A stretch of DNA of 64,000 nt from Hephaestia caeni (GCF_003550065.1 NZ_QXDC01000004.1:310001-374000); one strand, 5' to 3'; positions 40,834 to 50,596 are shown, counted from the stretch's first letter. Numbers and translations: made by a program. Notes: generated by a model from the sequence alone, not told the origin.

Positions 40834-43269
40834 ATGATGAACCTCACCGAATATCGCAATCGCGCCAGCCATCTGGCCGACTTCCTGCCCTGGGCCGCGC
40901 TGGTCGCCGAAGGGATCGTCCTGAACAAGGACGGTAGTTTCCAACGGACGGCGAAGTTTCGCGGTCCCGATCTGGACTCGGCGACGCCCGCCGAACTGGT
41001 CGCCGTCACCTCGCGGCTGAACAACGCCCTGCGCCGGCTCGGATCGGGCTGGGCGATCTTCGTCGAGGCGCAGCGCGTGCCGGCGGGCGGCTATCCCGAG
41101 AGTGATTTTCCCGACGTCGCCTCCGCGCTCGTCGATCGCGAACGGCGCGCGCAGTTCGAGGAACAGGGCAGCCACTATGAGAGCGGCTATTACCTGACCC
41201 TGCTGTGGATGCCGCCCGCCGAAGACGCCGCGCGTGCGGAAAGTTGGCTCTACGAGGGCCGCGCCAAGAATGGCGTCGACCCCTGGGAGCTGGTCGGCGG
41301 CTTCGCCGATCGCACCGACCGGGTGCTGCAACTGGTCGACGGGTTCGTACCCGAGGTTCGCTGGCTCCAGTCGGACGAAACCCTGACCTATCTGCACTCG
41401 ACGATCTCGACCCGCCGTCAGCGCGTCCGTGTGCCCGAGACCCCGATGCACCTCGACGCGCTGCTGGCCGATGAACCGCTGACCGGCGGTCTCGAACCAC
41501 GCCTGGGCGATCATCATTTACGCACGCTGACCATCACCGGCTTTCCGTCGATGACCTGGCCGGGCCTGCTCGACGAACTGAACCGGCTGGCCTTTCCCTA
41601 TCGCTGGGCGACGCGCGCGGTGATGCTCGACAAGACCGACGCCACCAAGCTGTTGACGAAGATCAGGCGGCAATGGTTCTCCAAGAGGAAGAGCGTCGCC
41701 GCGATCCTGCGCGAGGTGATGACCAATGAGGCATCGACGCTGCTGGACTCCGATGCGTCGAACAAGGCCGCCGATGCGGACGCGGCGTTGCAGGAACTGG
41801 GCGCTGACGATGTCGGACAAGCCTATGTCACCGCCACCGTGACCGTCTGGGATACCGATCCCGGCATTGCCGCCGAGAAGCTCCGGCTGGTCGAGAAGGT
41901 CATCCAGGGCCGGGATTTCACCTGCATCGCCGAGGGCGTCAACGCGATTGAAGCCTGGATGGGCAGCTTGCCCGGCCATGTTTACGCCAATGTCCGGCAG
42001 CCGCCGATCAGCACCTTGAACCTGGCGCATATGATCCCGCTGTCGGCAGTCTGGGCCGGGCCGGAGCACGATGAGCATTTCGACGCGCCGCCCCTGCTCT
42101 TCGCCAAGACCGAAGGATCGACGCCATTCCGGTTTTCGCTCCATGTCGGCGACGTCGGACACACCCTGATCGTCGGGCCGACCGGCGCCGGAAAATCGGT
42201 GCTGCTGGCCCTGATCGCCATGCAGTTCCGCCGCTATCAATCCGGCCAGGTGTTCGCCTTCGACTTTGGCGGTTCGATCCGCGTGGCGTCGCTGGCGATG
42301 GGCGGCGACTGGCAGGATCTCGGGGGAAGCTTGTTCGATGGGGCGGCGGGCAGTGTGTTCCTGCAACCGCTTGCCCGCATCGACGACCCTGCCGAACGTA
42401 ACTGGGCGTCAGAATGGCTTGCCGCCATCCTGACCGCCGAGGGTGTGACGGTCGATCCCCAGGTGAAAGAGTATCTCTGGTCGGCGCTCGGATCGCTCGC
42501 CAGTGCGCCCGTTTCCGAACGCACGCTGACGGGCCTCGCCGTCCTCCTCCAGCAGCAGCAGTTGAAACAGGCGCTCGGCCCATACTGTGTCGGCGGGCCT
42601 TATGGCCAGTTGCTCGATGCGGAATCCGAACATCTGGGCGACGCCGATGTCCAGGCGTTCGAGACCGAAGGGCTGACCGGCACCGGCGCCGCGCCCGCCG
42701 TGCTCTCTTATCTGTTCCACCGGATCGAAGGCCGGCTCGACGGATCGCCGACCCTGATCATCATCGACGAAGGCTGGTTGGTGTTGGACTCGCCCGCCTT
42801 CGCCCAGCAGCTCAAGGAATGGCTGAAGACGCTCAGGAAGAAGAACGCCAGCGTCATCTTCGCCACCCAGAGCCTCGCCGATATCGAGACCAGCACGATC
42901 GCGCCGGCCATCGTCGAATCCTGCCCTACGCGCATCTTCCTGCCCAATGAACGCGCGGTCGAACCGCAGATCACCGGCATCTACCGGCGTTTCGGGCTGA
43001 ACGACCGCCAGATCGAAATCCTCAGCCGCGCCACCCCCAAGCGGGATTATTACTGCCAGTCGCGGCGCGGCAACCGGCTGTTCGACCTGGGGCTGGGCGA
43101 TGTGGCGCTCGCCTTCACCGCCGCCTCGTCGAAGACCGATCAGGCGCGCATCGCCGAACTGCTCGCCGAACATGGCCGCGACGGCTTCGCCGCCGCCTGG
43201 CTGCGCACCCGCGGCCTGGACTGGGCCGCCGATCTTCTTTCCCCCGCAGACCAGGAGAGTGAGCCATGA
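40834..43269 (+). CDS. trbE: TrbE, VirB4-type conjugation ATPase
   Basis: Large energising ATPase of 811 residues. The N-terminal CagE/VirB4 domain covers about 1-400. The motor domain has Walker A VGPTGAGKSVLL near 447-458, Walker B LIIIDEGWLVL near 643-653 and the following FATQSLADIE near 676. It drives pilin extraction and DNA passage. ATG at 40834 chosen at the natural family start MMNLTEYRNRA. One ATTTACG motif falls at 41517, bringing a rare TTA codon. Stop overlaps trbJ. Confidence 0.94.
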   Translation: MMNLTEYRNRASHLADFLPWAALVAEGIVLNKDGSFQRTAKFRGPDLDSATPAELVAVTSRLNNALRRLGSGWAIFVEAQRVPAGGYPESDFPDVASALVDRERRAQFEEQGSHYESGYYLTLLWMPPAEDAARAESWLYEGRAKNGVDPWELVGGFADRTDRVLQLVDGFVPEVRWLQSDETLTYLHSTISTRRQRVRVPETPMHLDALLADEPLTGGLEPRLGDHHLRTLTITGFPSMTWPGLLDELNRLAFPYRWATRAVMLDKTDATKLLTKIRRQWFSKRKSVAAILREVMTNEASTLLDSDASNKAADADAALQELGADDVGQAYVTATVTVWDTDPGIAAEKLRLVEKVIQGRDFTCIAEGVNAIEAWMGSLPGHVYANVRQPPISTLNLAHMIPLSAVWAGPEHDEHFDAPPLLFAKTEGSTPFRFSLHVGDVGHTLIVGPTGAGKSVLLALIAMQFRRYQSGQVFAFDFGGSIRVASLAMGGDWQDLGGSLFDGAAGSVFLQPLARIDDPAERNWASEWLAAILTAEGVTVDPQVKEYLWSALGSLASAPVSERTLTGLAVLLQQQQLKQALGPYCVGGPYGQLLDAESEHLGDADVQAFETEGLTGTGAAPAVLSYLFHRIEGRLDGSPTLIIIDEGWLVLDSPAFAQQLKEWLKTLRKKNASVIFATQSLADIETSTIAPAIVESCPTRIFLPNERAVEPQITGIYRRFGLNDRQIEILSRATPKRDYYCQSRRGNRLFDLGLGDVALAFTAASSKTDQARIAELLAEHGRDGFAAAWLRTRGLDWAADLLSPADQESEP

Positions 43270-43985
43270 CCCGTTTCCAATTGCGCCATGCGATGATCGC
43301 CGGCGTCGCCATGATCGCCATCGCCGGCGCATCGGCCCCTGCCAACGCCCAGTTCTTCGGCGGGATCGTCTATGATCCCACCAACTACGCCCAGAATGTG
43401 CTGACCGCCGCCCGCTCGCTCCAGCAGATCAACAACCAGATCCAGTCCCTCCAGAACGAGGCGTCGTCTCTGGTCAACGAGGCGAAAAACCTCGCCAGCC
43501 TGCCATTCTCCTCGCTCCAGCAACTACAGGCGCAGGTCGCCCAGACCCAGCAGCTTCTCGGCCAGGCGCAGCGCATCGCCTATGACGTCCAACAGATCGA
43601 ACAGGCGTTCTCGACCCGCTATCGCAACATCGACCTCAATGCGTCCGACCAGGCGCTGATCGACGGCGCGCAGGACCGCTGGGAAACCAGCGTCGCCGGG
43701 TTCGAGGATGCGTTGAAGGTCCAGGCTGGCGTGGTCGGCAATATCGACGGCACGCGCACCGCCATGTCGAACATCGTCGGCGCCAGTCAATCGGCATCCG
43801 GGGCGTTGCAGGCGGCGCAGGCCGGCAACCAGCTTCTCGCCCTGCAATCCCAGCAGATCGCGGACCTCACGGCGCTTCTCGCGGCGCAGGGACGTGCCCA
43901 GTCGCTCGAATCCGCCCGCGACGCCGCCACCGAAGCGCAAGGGCGCGAGCAGTTCCGCCGCTTCATGACGCGCAGCGGCAACTGA
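43266..43985 (+). CDS. trbJ: TrbJ, VirB5-like periplasmic protein
   Basis: VirB5/TrbJ family protein of 239 residues. Signal peptide (about 1-28, ending ANA), then a Gln-rich, almost entirely helical chain (QQINNQIQSLQNEASSL near 53; QLQAQVAQTQQLLGQAQ near 83) expected to form a coiled-coil. In this family it is a minor pilus component; in RP4 it is also linked to entry exclusion. Overlaps trbE by four bases. Confidence 0.9.
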   Translation: MTRFQLRHAMIAGVAMIAIAGASAPANAQFFGGIVYDPTNYAQNVLTAARSLQQINNQIQSLQNEASSLVNEAKNLASLPFSSLQQLQAQVAQTQQLLGQAQRIAYDVQQIEQAFSTRYRNIDLNASDQALIDGAQDRWETSVAGFEDALKVQAGVVGNIDGTRTAMSNIVGASQSASGALQAAQAGNQLLALQSQQIADLTALLAAQGRAQSLESARDAATEAQGREQFRRFMTRSGN

Positions 43986-44025
43986 TCGGACGCGGCCAGG
44001 CATCGGCCGGAAAGGGAGAATGGGA

Positions 44026-44418
44026 ATGAGCCGCAGCGCGAAGATCGCAGGCGTGGCGCTGGCCGCGGGCATATTGCTGGCCACCGCCATCGTCATCGCC
44101 GTCGATGACCGGCCGGCGGAGAAGGCCCCGCCGCGGATCGAGGCGATCGGCGCCGATCCGCTGCGCGCCGAGCTGGACCGCTGCCGCACCCTGACCATGC
44201 CCGACGCCGGTTGCGAGGCGGCGTGGGAAGATCATCGCCGCCGTTTCCTCGGCCGCGACCCTGCCGACCGACAGACCGATACCGCAACAGCCATGAGTGC
44301 GCCGGACAACGGGCTTGATGCCGAGCCTTCCAGCGAGCCGGTCACGGACCCCTTGACCGAAATACCCGCCATTGCCGCCGACAAGGCGGCCACGTCTGCA
44401 TCCGAGTTGGGCCGCTGA
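44026..44418 (+). CDS. trbK: TrbK-alt, putative entry-exclusion protein
   Basis: A 130-residue protein in the trbK slot. N-terminal membrane anchor/signal (about 6-26), then the family signature of two Cys around a WEDHRRRFLG segment (RCRTLTMPDAGCEAAW near 52-67), and a disordered tail. TrbK-type proteins limit entry of identical elements. The ATG at 44026 has AAAGGGAGA at ideal spacing; an ATG two codons earlier abuts that site. Confidence 0.8.
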   Translation: MSRSAKIAGVALAAGILLATAIVIAVDDRPAEKAPPRIEAIGADPLRAELDRCRTLTMPDAGCEAAWEDHRRRFLGRDPADRQTDTATAMSAPDNGLDAEPSSEPVTDPLTEIPAIAADKAATSASELGR

Positions 44419-44419
44419 C

Positions 44420-45799
44420 ATGAACGACGTCGGCGTCATCAACCGCTTCCTCGACACCTTCAACAGCTACATCGACAGCGGGTTCGGACTGCTTGGCGGC
44501 GAGATCGCCTTCCTCACCACCACCCTGATCGTCATCGACATCACGCTCGCCGGCCTGTTCTGGGCCTGGGGCGCCGACGAGGACGTCATGCACCGGCTGG
44601 TCAAGAAGGTGCTTTATGTCGGCTTCTTCGCCTTCGTCATCGGCAATTTCTCCGCGCTCGCCGGGATCGTGTTCGACAGCTTCGCCGGGCTGGGCCTGAA
44701 GGCCAGCGGCGCCAGCATCAGCCTCGCCGATTTCATGAAGCCCGGCAGCGTCGCCGCCACCGGGTTCGATGCGGGCGAACCGCTGCTCGACGCCATCGGC
44801 GATCTGATGGGGTTCCGCAGCTTCTTCGCCAACTTCATCCAGATCGCGGTGCTGCTGATCGCCTGGGTGATCATTCTCATCGCCTTCTTCATCCTGTCGG
44901 TGCAGCTCTTCGTCACCCTGATCGAGTTCAAGCTGGTGACGCTGGCCGGCTTCGTGCTGCTGCCGTTCGCCCTGTTCAACAAGACCGCCTTCCTCGCCGA
45001 AAAGGTGCTGGGCAATGTCGTGGCGTCCGGCGTCAAGGTTCTGGTGCTCGCGGTCATTGTCGGCATCGGCACCGGCCTGTTCGCCGAGTTCACGACCGCG
45101 TTCAGCGGAACACCCACCGCCGAGGAAGCCATGTCCGTCACGCTCGCGGCCCTGGCGTTGCTCGGTCTTGGCATCTTCGGCCCCGGCATCGCCACCGGGC
45201 TGGTTTCCGGCGCGCCCCAGCTCGGCGCGGGCGCGGCGGTTGGGACCGCACTCGCGGTCGGCGGCGCGGCGATGGCGGGCGGCATGGGCGCGCGTATGGC
45301 GATGGGCGGCGCGGCCTCCACCATCGGCGGCGGCGTCAAGGCCGGTGCGGCCGCCGCACGCGGTGGCGCTCATGCCTCGGGCGCGGCCGCCAGCGCCTAC
45401 AGTCTCGGCTCGCTCGGCAAGAGCGGCGGCAGCGCGGTCGCGGGCGGTATGTCCGCCGTAGGCCAAGCGGCGGTCGGCGGGGCGGTCAATGCGGCCGCAT
45501 CCCCGTTGAAGAAGGTCGCCGCCAAGGCCGGCGGCGCCATGAAATCCAGTTTCACGTCAGGCGCGCGCGCCGGGTTCACCGCGACCGGCGGCACGATCAC
45601 CGGAGGGGCCGCGCCCGCGTCCGCTGATGCGAGCCTGGCCGCCGCAGGATCATCCGCTGCTGGCGGCCCGCCGGCCTGGGCGAAGGCGATGAAGCGTAGC
45701 CAAGCCATGAAGGCGGGCGTCTCGGCCACGACCCATGCCGTGCGCTCCGGCGACCGCGGCGGCGGCGGCGCCTCGGTCGATCTTAGCCAGAAGGATTAG
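44420..45799 (+). CDS. trbL: TrbL, VirB6-like polytopic membrane protein
   Basis: TrbL/VirB6 protein of 459 residues. Residues about 20-270 contain five to six membrane segments (for example FLTTTLIVIDITLAGLFW, AVLLIAWVIILIAFFIL). The last 190 residues are a long Ala/Gly/Ser-rich low-complexity tail, common in TrbL and rich in repeats. It forms part of the inner-membrane translocation channel. Starts 1 nt after trbK and is followed 4 nt later by trbF. Confidence 0.92.
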   Translation: MNDVGVINRFLDTFNSYIDSGFGLLGGEIAFLTTTLIVIDITLAGLFWAWGADEDVMHRLVKKVLYVGFFAFVIGNFSALAGIVFDSFAGLGLKASGASISLADFMKPGSVAATGFDAGEPLLDAIGDLMGFRSFFANFIQIAVLLIAWVIILIAFFILSVQLFVTLIEFKLVTLAGFVLLPFALFNKTAFLAEKVLGNVVASGVKVLVLAVIVGIGTGLFAEFTTAFSGTPTAEEAMSVTLAALALLGLGIFGPGIATGLVSGAPQLGAGAAVGTALAVGGAAMAGGMGARMAMGGAASTIGGGVKAGAAAARGGAHASGAAASAYSLGSLGKSGGSAVAGGMSAVGQAAVGGAVNAAASPLKKVAAKAGGAMKSSFTSGARAGFTATGGTITGGAAPASADASLAAAGSSAAGGPPAWAKAMKRSQAMKAGVSATTHAVRSGDRGGGGASVDLSQKD

Positions 45800-45803
45800 C
45801 CCC

Positions 45804-46487
45804 ATGTTCCGACGCCCCTCGACCCGCTATGGCAAGACCCCCGAACCCGAGACGCCCTACCAGCGCGCAGCCCAAGCCTGGGATGACCGTATAGGCTCGG
45901 CGCGCGTGCAAGCGAAGAACTGGCGGCTCGCCTTTTTGGGCACGCTCGTCCTCTCGGGCGGTCTCGCCGCCGGTCTGATCGTTCAGGGCGCGCGCGGCAC
46001 GATCGTCCCCTGGGTTGTCGAGGTCGACAAACTTGGCGAAGCCCAGACCGTAGCGCCCGCCGAGGCCGGCTACCGGCCCAGCGACCCGCAAATCGCCTTC
46101 CATCTCGCGCGTTTCGTCGAGCAGGTCCGCAGTGTCCCGGCCGACCCGGTCGTCGTCCGTCAGAACTGGCTGCGCGCGTATGACTTCACCACGGATCGCG
46201 GCGCGCTGGCGCTCAACGACTATGCCCGCACCAACGACCCGTTCGCCAATGTCGGCAGGGTCCAGGTCGCGATCGACGTCTCCAGCGTGATCCGCGCGTC
46301 TCCGAACAGTTTCCGCATCGCCTGGACCGAGCGTCGCTATCAGGACGGCCAACTGGCCGGCACCGAACGCTGGTCGGCCATCCTCACCATCGCCATTCAG
46401 CCGCCGCGCAATCCCGAGCGGCTGCGCAAGAATCCGCTGGGCGTGTTCGTCACGGCGATCAACTGGTCGAAGGAGCTGGGCCAATGA
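45804..46487 (+). CDS. trbF: TrbF, VirB8-like assembly factor
   Basis: VirB8-family protein of 227 residues: short cytoplasmic start, one membrane segment (about 44-63) and a periplasmic domain with the family pattern FVEQVRSVPADPVVVRQNWLRAYDF near 103. VirB8/TrbF nucleates the channel and contacts TrbG and TrbI. ATG at 45804 is preferred; upstream reading continues into trbL. Overlaps trbG by four bases. Confidence 0.92.
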   Translation: MFRRPSTRYGKTPEPETPYQRAAQAWDDRIGSARVQAKNWRLAFLGTLVLSGGLAAGLIVQGARGTIVPWVVEVDKLGEAQTVAPAEAGYRPSDPQIAFHLARFVEQVRSVPADPVVVRQNWLRAYDFTTDRGALALNDYARTNDPFANVGRVQVAIDVSSVIRASPNSFRIAWTERRYQDGQLAGTERWSAILTIAIQPPRNPERLRKNPLGVFVTAINWSKELGQ

Positions 46488-47512
46488 ACATGATCCAAAG
46501 GGCGTATTTCCGTAAATCCGTAATTCCGGCTTTGCTGATCTCCGCATCCACGCTGGCGGGCTGCGCCACTACATCGGCGAAGCCCTCCGCGATCAGCTAT
46601 GATGATGCGCCAGCCATCGCGGCGACACTCACACCCGAGGCGCCGGCCTCGGTCGAGATCGTCACCCTAGCCGAACCGCTGCCGCTGCCCGGCCAGTTGA
46701 TGCCGGTCGAGGAACGCCGCAGTCCGCCTGAACCGGCCGATCCCTCCGCCCGTGTCAGTCAGGCCAACGCCGCCGCGCGTGTGCAGCCGGTGCGCGACGG
46801 GTTCATCAACGCCATCCAGCTTTACCCCTGGACCGAGGGGGCGCTCTATCAGGTCTATACCGCCCCCGGACAGGTGACGGACATCGCCCTTCAGGAAGGC
46901 GAGCAACTCGTCGGTCCGGGTCCGGTCGCAGCCGGCGACACCGTGCGCTGGATCATCGGCGACACGATAAGTGGCGCAGGCGCGAGCAGCCGGGTGCATA
47001 TCCTGGTCAAGCCGACCCGGCCCGACCTCACCACAAATCTCGTCATCAACACCGACCGGCGCACCTATCATCTTGAGCTACGCGGCACGCAGCGCACGTG
47101 GATGGCGTCGGTGTCGTGGCATTATCCGCAGGACCGGCTGATCGCATTGCGCGGCCAGAATACGACAGCGGCGGGATCGGCGCCGGTCGCCACCGGGGTT
47201 GATGTCGCGCGGCTCAACTTCCGCTACCGCATCGAAGGCGATAATGCGCCGTGGCGCCCGGTCCGCGCGTTCGACGACAGCGCCCAGGTGTTCATCGAGT
47301 TTCCGGCCGGGATCGGCCAGGGCGAAATGCCGCCCTTGTTCGTGATCGGTCCCAATGGCGGCGGCGAGCTGGTCAACTATCGGGTGCGCGAGCGCTATAT
47401 CGTGGTCGACCGGCTGTTCGCCGCCGCCGAACTGCGTCTGGGTGAGCATCCCCAGCAGACCGTGCGCATCGTCCGCGACGATGCCCGTCAACGGGGTGGG
47501 AACCGGCGATGA
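46484..47512 (+). CDS. trbG: TrbG, VirB9-like outer-complex protein
   Basis: VirB9/TrbG protein of 342 residues. A lipoprotein signal with lipobox LAGC (about 23-26) is present, so it is likely lipid-anchored. The beta-rich C-terminal domain contains the typical NLVINTDRRTYHLEL near 184 and FVIGPNGGGELVNYRV near 285. It forms the outer-membrane core complex with TrbI. An octamer-phased CGTAAAT repeat lies in its signal-peptide codons (46505-46530). Overlaps trbI (ATGA). Confidence 0.93.
   Translation: MNMIQRAYFRKSVIPALLISASTLAGCATTSAKPSAISYDDAPAIAATLTPEAPASVEIVTLAEPLPLPGQLMPVEERRSPPEPADPSARVSQANAAARVQPVRDGFINAIQLYPWTEGALYQVYTAPGQVTDIALQEGEQLVGPGPVAAGDTVRWIIGDTISGAGASSRVHILVKPTRPDLTTNLVINTDRRTYHLELRGTQRTWMASVSWHYPQDRLIALRGQNTTAAGSAPVATGVDVARLNFRYRIEGDNAPWRPVRAFDDSAQVFIEFPAGIGQGEMPPLFVIGPNGGGELVNYRVRERYIVVDRLFAAAELRLGEHPQQTVRIVRDDARQRGGNRR
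46505..46530. repeat. Octamer-phased CGTAAAT repeat inside trbG
   Basis: CGTAAAT at 46511 followed eight bases later by CGTAATT. Same family as 13609, 18151 and 22732. Confidence 0.45.
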
Positions 47513-48795
47513 GCGTGGAACCCGAAGCACCGGAACAGGGGCGCCCGTCCCTCGCGGCGTCGACACCCGCCGAACCAGCACCGCTTGCACCCGCAGATCC
47601 CGCCGGGTTTCGCCTGCGCGGCGAGGTGCCGCGCGTGATGCGCCTGTCGCGCAAAGTCATCACCGGCATCGGCGCGGTCGGCGCGCTCGCGGTCGGCGGC
47701 GCGCTGACGTTCGCGCTCCAGGGCCGCGACGGCGATGCGCCCGCCGAACTCTACAACACCGACAATCGCGCCGTGACCGAACGCGTGACGAGCGGACCGC
47801 AGGACTATGCCGCGCTTCCGGGCATCCCCCCTTTGGGCGCACCGCTCCCTGGCGACCTGGGGGGCCCGATCCTGTCGGCCCAGCAACGCGGGAAGAACGT
47901 GCCGATTCCCCCGGTCGGCGGAGGCGCTGGACAGCCGACCACCGGCCCGACACCTGAAGAACAGGCCCGCCAGCGCGCCGTGCAGGAACGCGAGGTGGCC
48001 ATGGCGAGCCGGCTGTTCCTTGGCGGCCAGAGTGGCGCGGCGCCTGCTGGGCAGGGTTCGGCTGAGCCCGCACTTGCCGGCCTCAACCTCGCCGCGCTCA
48101 ATGCCGCCGCCGTTCCGCCAGCGCCGGTCCCACCCGACGGCCCGAACATGCAGAGGTCCAAACAGGAGTTTGTCGAACGCGGGCCGGAGAGCCGCACGCT
48201 CAATGCCGGGCGTCTGACCGACCCGGTCTCGCCCCATGTCGTCCAGGCCGGCAACATCATCGCGGCCGCCCTCATCACCGGCATCAGTTCCGACCTGCCG
48301 GGGCAGGTCACGGCCCAGGTGACCCAGAATGTCTATGACAGCCCGACCGGACGGATATTGCTAATCCCGCAGGGATCTCGACTAATCGGCGACTATGACA
48401 GCCAGGTCGCCCATGGCCAGCGCCGCGTGCTGCTGGCCTGGAGCCGGCTAATCCTGCCCGATGGCCGCTCGATCACGCTCGACCGTCTGCCGGCGGGTGA
48501 CGCAGCGGGCTATGCTGGCCTTGAAGACCGGGTGAACCAGCATTGGGGCGGGATCGCGCGCGCCGCCGCGCTCTCGACCCTGCTCAGCATCGGTGCGGAA
48601 ATGGGATCGGACTCTGACGACGACATCGCCCGCGCCATCCGCGACGGTGGGCAGGATACGTTCAACCAGGCCGGGCAGGAGATTGTCCGCCGCCAGCTCA
48701 ACATCCAGCCTACGCTCACCATCCGGCCCGGCTATCCGGTCCGTGTGCTCGTGTCTCGCGATTTGGTGCTCGCGCCGTGGAGGACAGCACGATGA
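47509..48795 (+). CDS. trbI: TrbI, VirB10-like channel protein
   Basis: VirB10/TrbI protein of 428 residues spanning the envelope. Cytoplasmic start about 1-42, one membrane helix about 50-69, a Pro-rich periplasmic linker (about 90-205), and the C-terminal beta-barrel domain with ISSDLPGQVTAQVTQNVYDS near 262 and LLIPQGSRLIGDYDS near 283. It couples inner-membrane energy to the outer pore. Stop overlaps the DUF2274 gene. Confidence 0.94.
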   Translation: MSVEPEAPEQGRPSLAASTPAEPAPLAPADPAGFRLRGEVPRVMRLSRKVITGIGAVGALAVGGALTFALQGRDGDAPAELYNTDNRAVTERVTSGPQDYAALPGIPPLGAPLPGDLGGPILSAQQRGKNVPIPPVGGGAGQPTTGPTPEEQARQRAVQEREVAMASRLFLGGQSGAAPAGQGSAEPALAGLNLAALNAAAVPPAPVPPDGPNMQRSKQEFVERGPESRTLNAGRLTDPVSPHVVQAGNIIAAALITGISSDLPGQVTAQVTQNVYDSPTGRILLIPQGSRLIGDYDSQVAHGQRRVLLAWSRLILPDGRSITLDRLPAGDAAGYAGLEDRVNQHWGGIARAAALSTLLSIGAEMGSDSDDDIARAIRDGGQDTFNQAGQEIVRRQLNIQPTLTIRPGYPVRVLVSRDLVLAPWRTAR

Positions 48796-49025
48796 CGAAA
48801 CTCAAGCTGGGCCTGCTGACCGAAGATCGTCCAGTGAAGATCACGGTCGAACTGCCCGCCGCCACCTTCAGGGATCTCACGCGATATGCCGAGATACTGG
48901 CGCACGAGAACGGGGAAAGCGCCGGATCGATCGAACCCGCAAAACTGGTGGCGCCGATGATCGCCCGGTTCATGGCCACAGACCGTGCGTTCCTCAAATT
49001 AAGGCGGGCGGCGGCTGAGTCGTAA
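48792..49025 (+). CDS. DUF2274-domain protein, end of trb operon
   Basis: A 77-residue DUF2274 protein: LKLGLLTEDRPVKITVELP at the front, then a helical region ending MIARFMATDRAFLKLRR. Resembles a short ribbon-helix-helix. It regularly closes trb operons on ICEs of this type; role unknown. ATG overlaps the trbI stop. Confidence 0.85.
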   Translation: MTKLKLGLLTEDRPVKITVELPAATFRDLTRYAEILAHENGESAGSIEPAKLVAPMIARFMATDRAFLKLRRAAAES

Positions 49026-49103
49026 AGGGAGAGCGAAGCCATCAGACCGATGAAATAGCGCGCCGCAGTAGTGTGTGCAGTGACGTCATACACGTCCGAC
49101 AGT

Positions 49104-50144
49104 TCAAGAGGGCGCTTTCGGGGTCGCGTTAACCTCGTCCCCTGGCCCAAGACTGCCAATGCTTGCCCAATCTGATGTTCCGCGGCGCGCGCGACCCGCC
49201 ATCACATGGGCCGCGCTGATAAAGCGCCGCAGCACCGGATTGTCGTTGCCCGGCGACCAGATTGCACTGAACGGCACAACATCGGCCTCCTCAGCGAGCG
49301 GCCGCATGACAACGCCGGGAATGCCAAGTGCTACCCACCCCTCTGACACCAGGCTGATCCCAAATCCCATGCCGACCATGCTCATCAGCATTTCCTGCTG
49401 AACACCGCGTCGCTCGATCACCGGATAATGGCTGTAATCAGCAATGCGCATCACGACATAGTCATGGATTTCCGGCCCAGGAGGGTATTCCGAAACCATG
49501 AACTGTTCATCGCGAATGTCTGACCAATGCAGTTCCAGACGCTCGGCAAGCGGATGATCCTGCGGCAACGCGACATGCACTCGTTCCTGCCAAAGCTCAG
49601 CAGTGTCGCAACCGATCACTTCGGCATTCCCGGTCGCTATCACCACATCGAGGGAATGGCGGCGAACCTCGCTGATATGCACACGGCGATCACCCTCGCG
49701 AACATCGATGCGCACCAGCGGATGAGCGTTTCGGAACTCAAGCACCAGATCGCGCAGAAAGCCGCCAGCCAATGAGGTGAACACGCCTATGCGCAACGTT
49801 CCCTGTTCGCCCCGTCCAGCCTGACGCGCAGAAGCAATTGCGCTATCAAATTGGAGCATCACACACCGGGCATGCATGAGAAAAGACTCGCCGGCGAGTG
49901 TCGTGCGCACGCCACGCGCACCACGCTCAAACAAGGTTACTCCAAGGTTTTCTTCCAGCAACCTGATGCGCTTGCTGACACCCGATTGCCGAACCCCGAG
50001 CGCGCTCGCCGCCGCGCTGAAGCTGAGATACTCCGCCACGACAAGCGCCTGGACGACCGAAACCAGATCTATTCCACGGGACAACAGCCGGCTGGCGAAG
50101 GCAAGATTTTCCTTATCCGCCAATGTTATGTGCCTGTCGGCCAT
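49104..50144 (-). CDS. LysR-family transcriptional regulator
   Basis: LysR-type regulator of 346 residues. The N-terminal extension of about 28 residues is longer than usual; the helix-turn-helix is at about 30-88 (SFSAAASALGVRQSGVSKRIRLLEENLG) and the ligand-binding domain is from about 115 (GTLRIGVFTSLAGGF). LysR genes are common between DUF2274 and the integrase on these ICEs; the ligand is unknown. Convergent with the trb operon, with 78 nt between the two ends. No diverging partner gene is obvious, so it may act on its own or on transfer genes. Confidence 0.9.
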   Translation of the reverse strand: MADRHITLADKENLAFASRLLSRGIDLVSVVQALVVAEYLSFSAAASALGVRQSGVSKRIRLLEENLGVTLFERGARGVRTTLAGESFLMHARCVMLQFDSAIASARQAGRGEQGTLRIGVFTSLAGGFLRDLVLEFRNAHPLVRIDVREGDRRVHISEVRRHSLDVVIATGNAEVIGCDTAELWQERVHVALPQDHPLAERLELHWSDIRDEQFMVSEYPPGPEIHDYVVMRIADYSHYPVIERRGVQQEMLMSMVGMGFGISLVSEGWVALGIPGVVMRPLAEEADVVPFSAIWSPGNDNPVLRRFISAAHVMAGRARRGTSDWASIGSLGPGDEVNATPKAPS

Positions 50145-50596
50145 TTCCAGTCATAACCTGGGAATCACCTGCCGGCATCTTAGCCTTGCCCGAGCGAGGA
50201 CGTCGGAGTCAGCGCGAGAGCGGCAATCGGAAGAACAAAAGGCTTCATCATTTTCTCCGTCTTCCCTGCACAATGGCTATACGCACAGCGCGTGTGCATC
50301 CCTCACGATGAAACTTCCAAGGGGGTGTGAGCGCTCACGCAATGCCGTTCGTGCGGCAACTGGAAGAGCGCCGACGTCGGGGTCAGCAAACGGATCGAGG
50401 CCAAGGTCAAGGTGGGCGCGGCCAAGAAGCCCGCCGAGGGGATGGGCGAAGGTTGAACAACCGCGGCCACGGTGCTTGCAACGTCTTCGTGGCCGCAGAA
50501 AAGGAAAGCGCCAGATTTCGATAATTTCGATCTCAGGTTTCCGCCCTCGACCATACATGTTGTCGAGGGCGGGATGAGTTGCGGAACGACTATGAG
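50145..50596. other. Non-coding stretch with a probable gene remnant
   Basis: No complete gene. Between 50331 and 50456 the plus strand reads 41 codons without a start (TQCRSCGNWKSADVGVSKRI, then a Lys-rich end), suggesting the tail of a lost gene. A hairpin follows at 50541-50572. Confidence 0.4.
50541..50572. terminator. Hairpin between remnant and integrase end
   Basis: CCGCCCTCGAC (50541-50551), 10-nt loop, GTCGAGGGCGG (50562-50572). It sits 24 nt past the integrase stop. No long T-run on either side, so termination efficiency is uncertain. Confidence 0.55.

Noticed and set aside
44342..45466. 374-codon minus-strand frame opposite trbL
   Set aside because: Extremely biased Gly/Asp/Glu/Ala composition mirroring the Ala/Gly-rich TrbL; not a gene.
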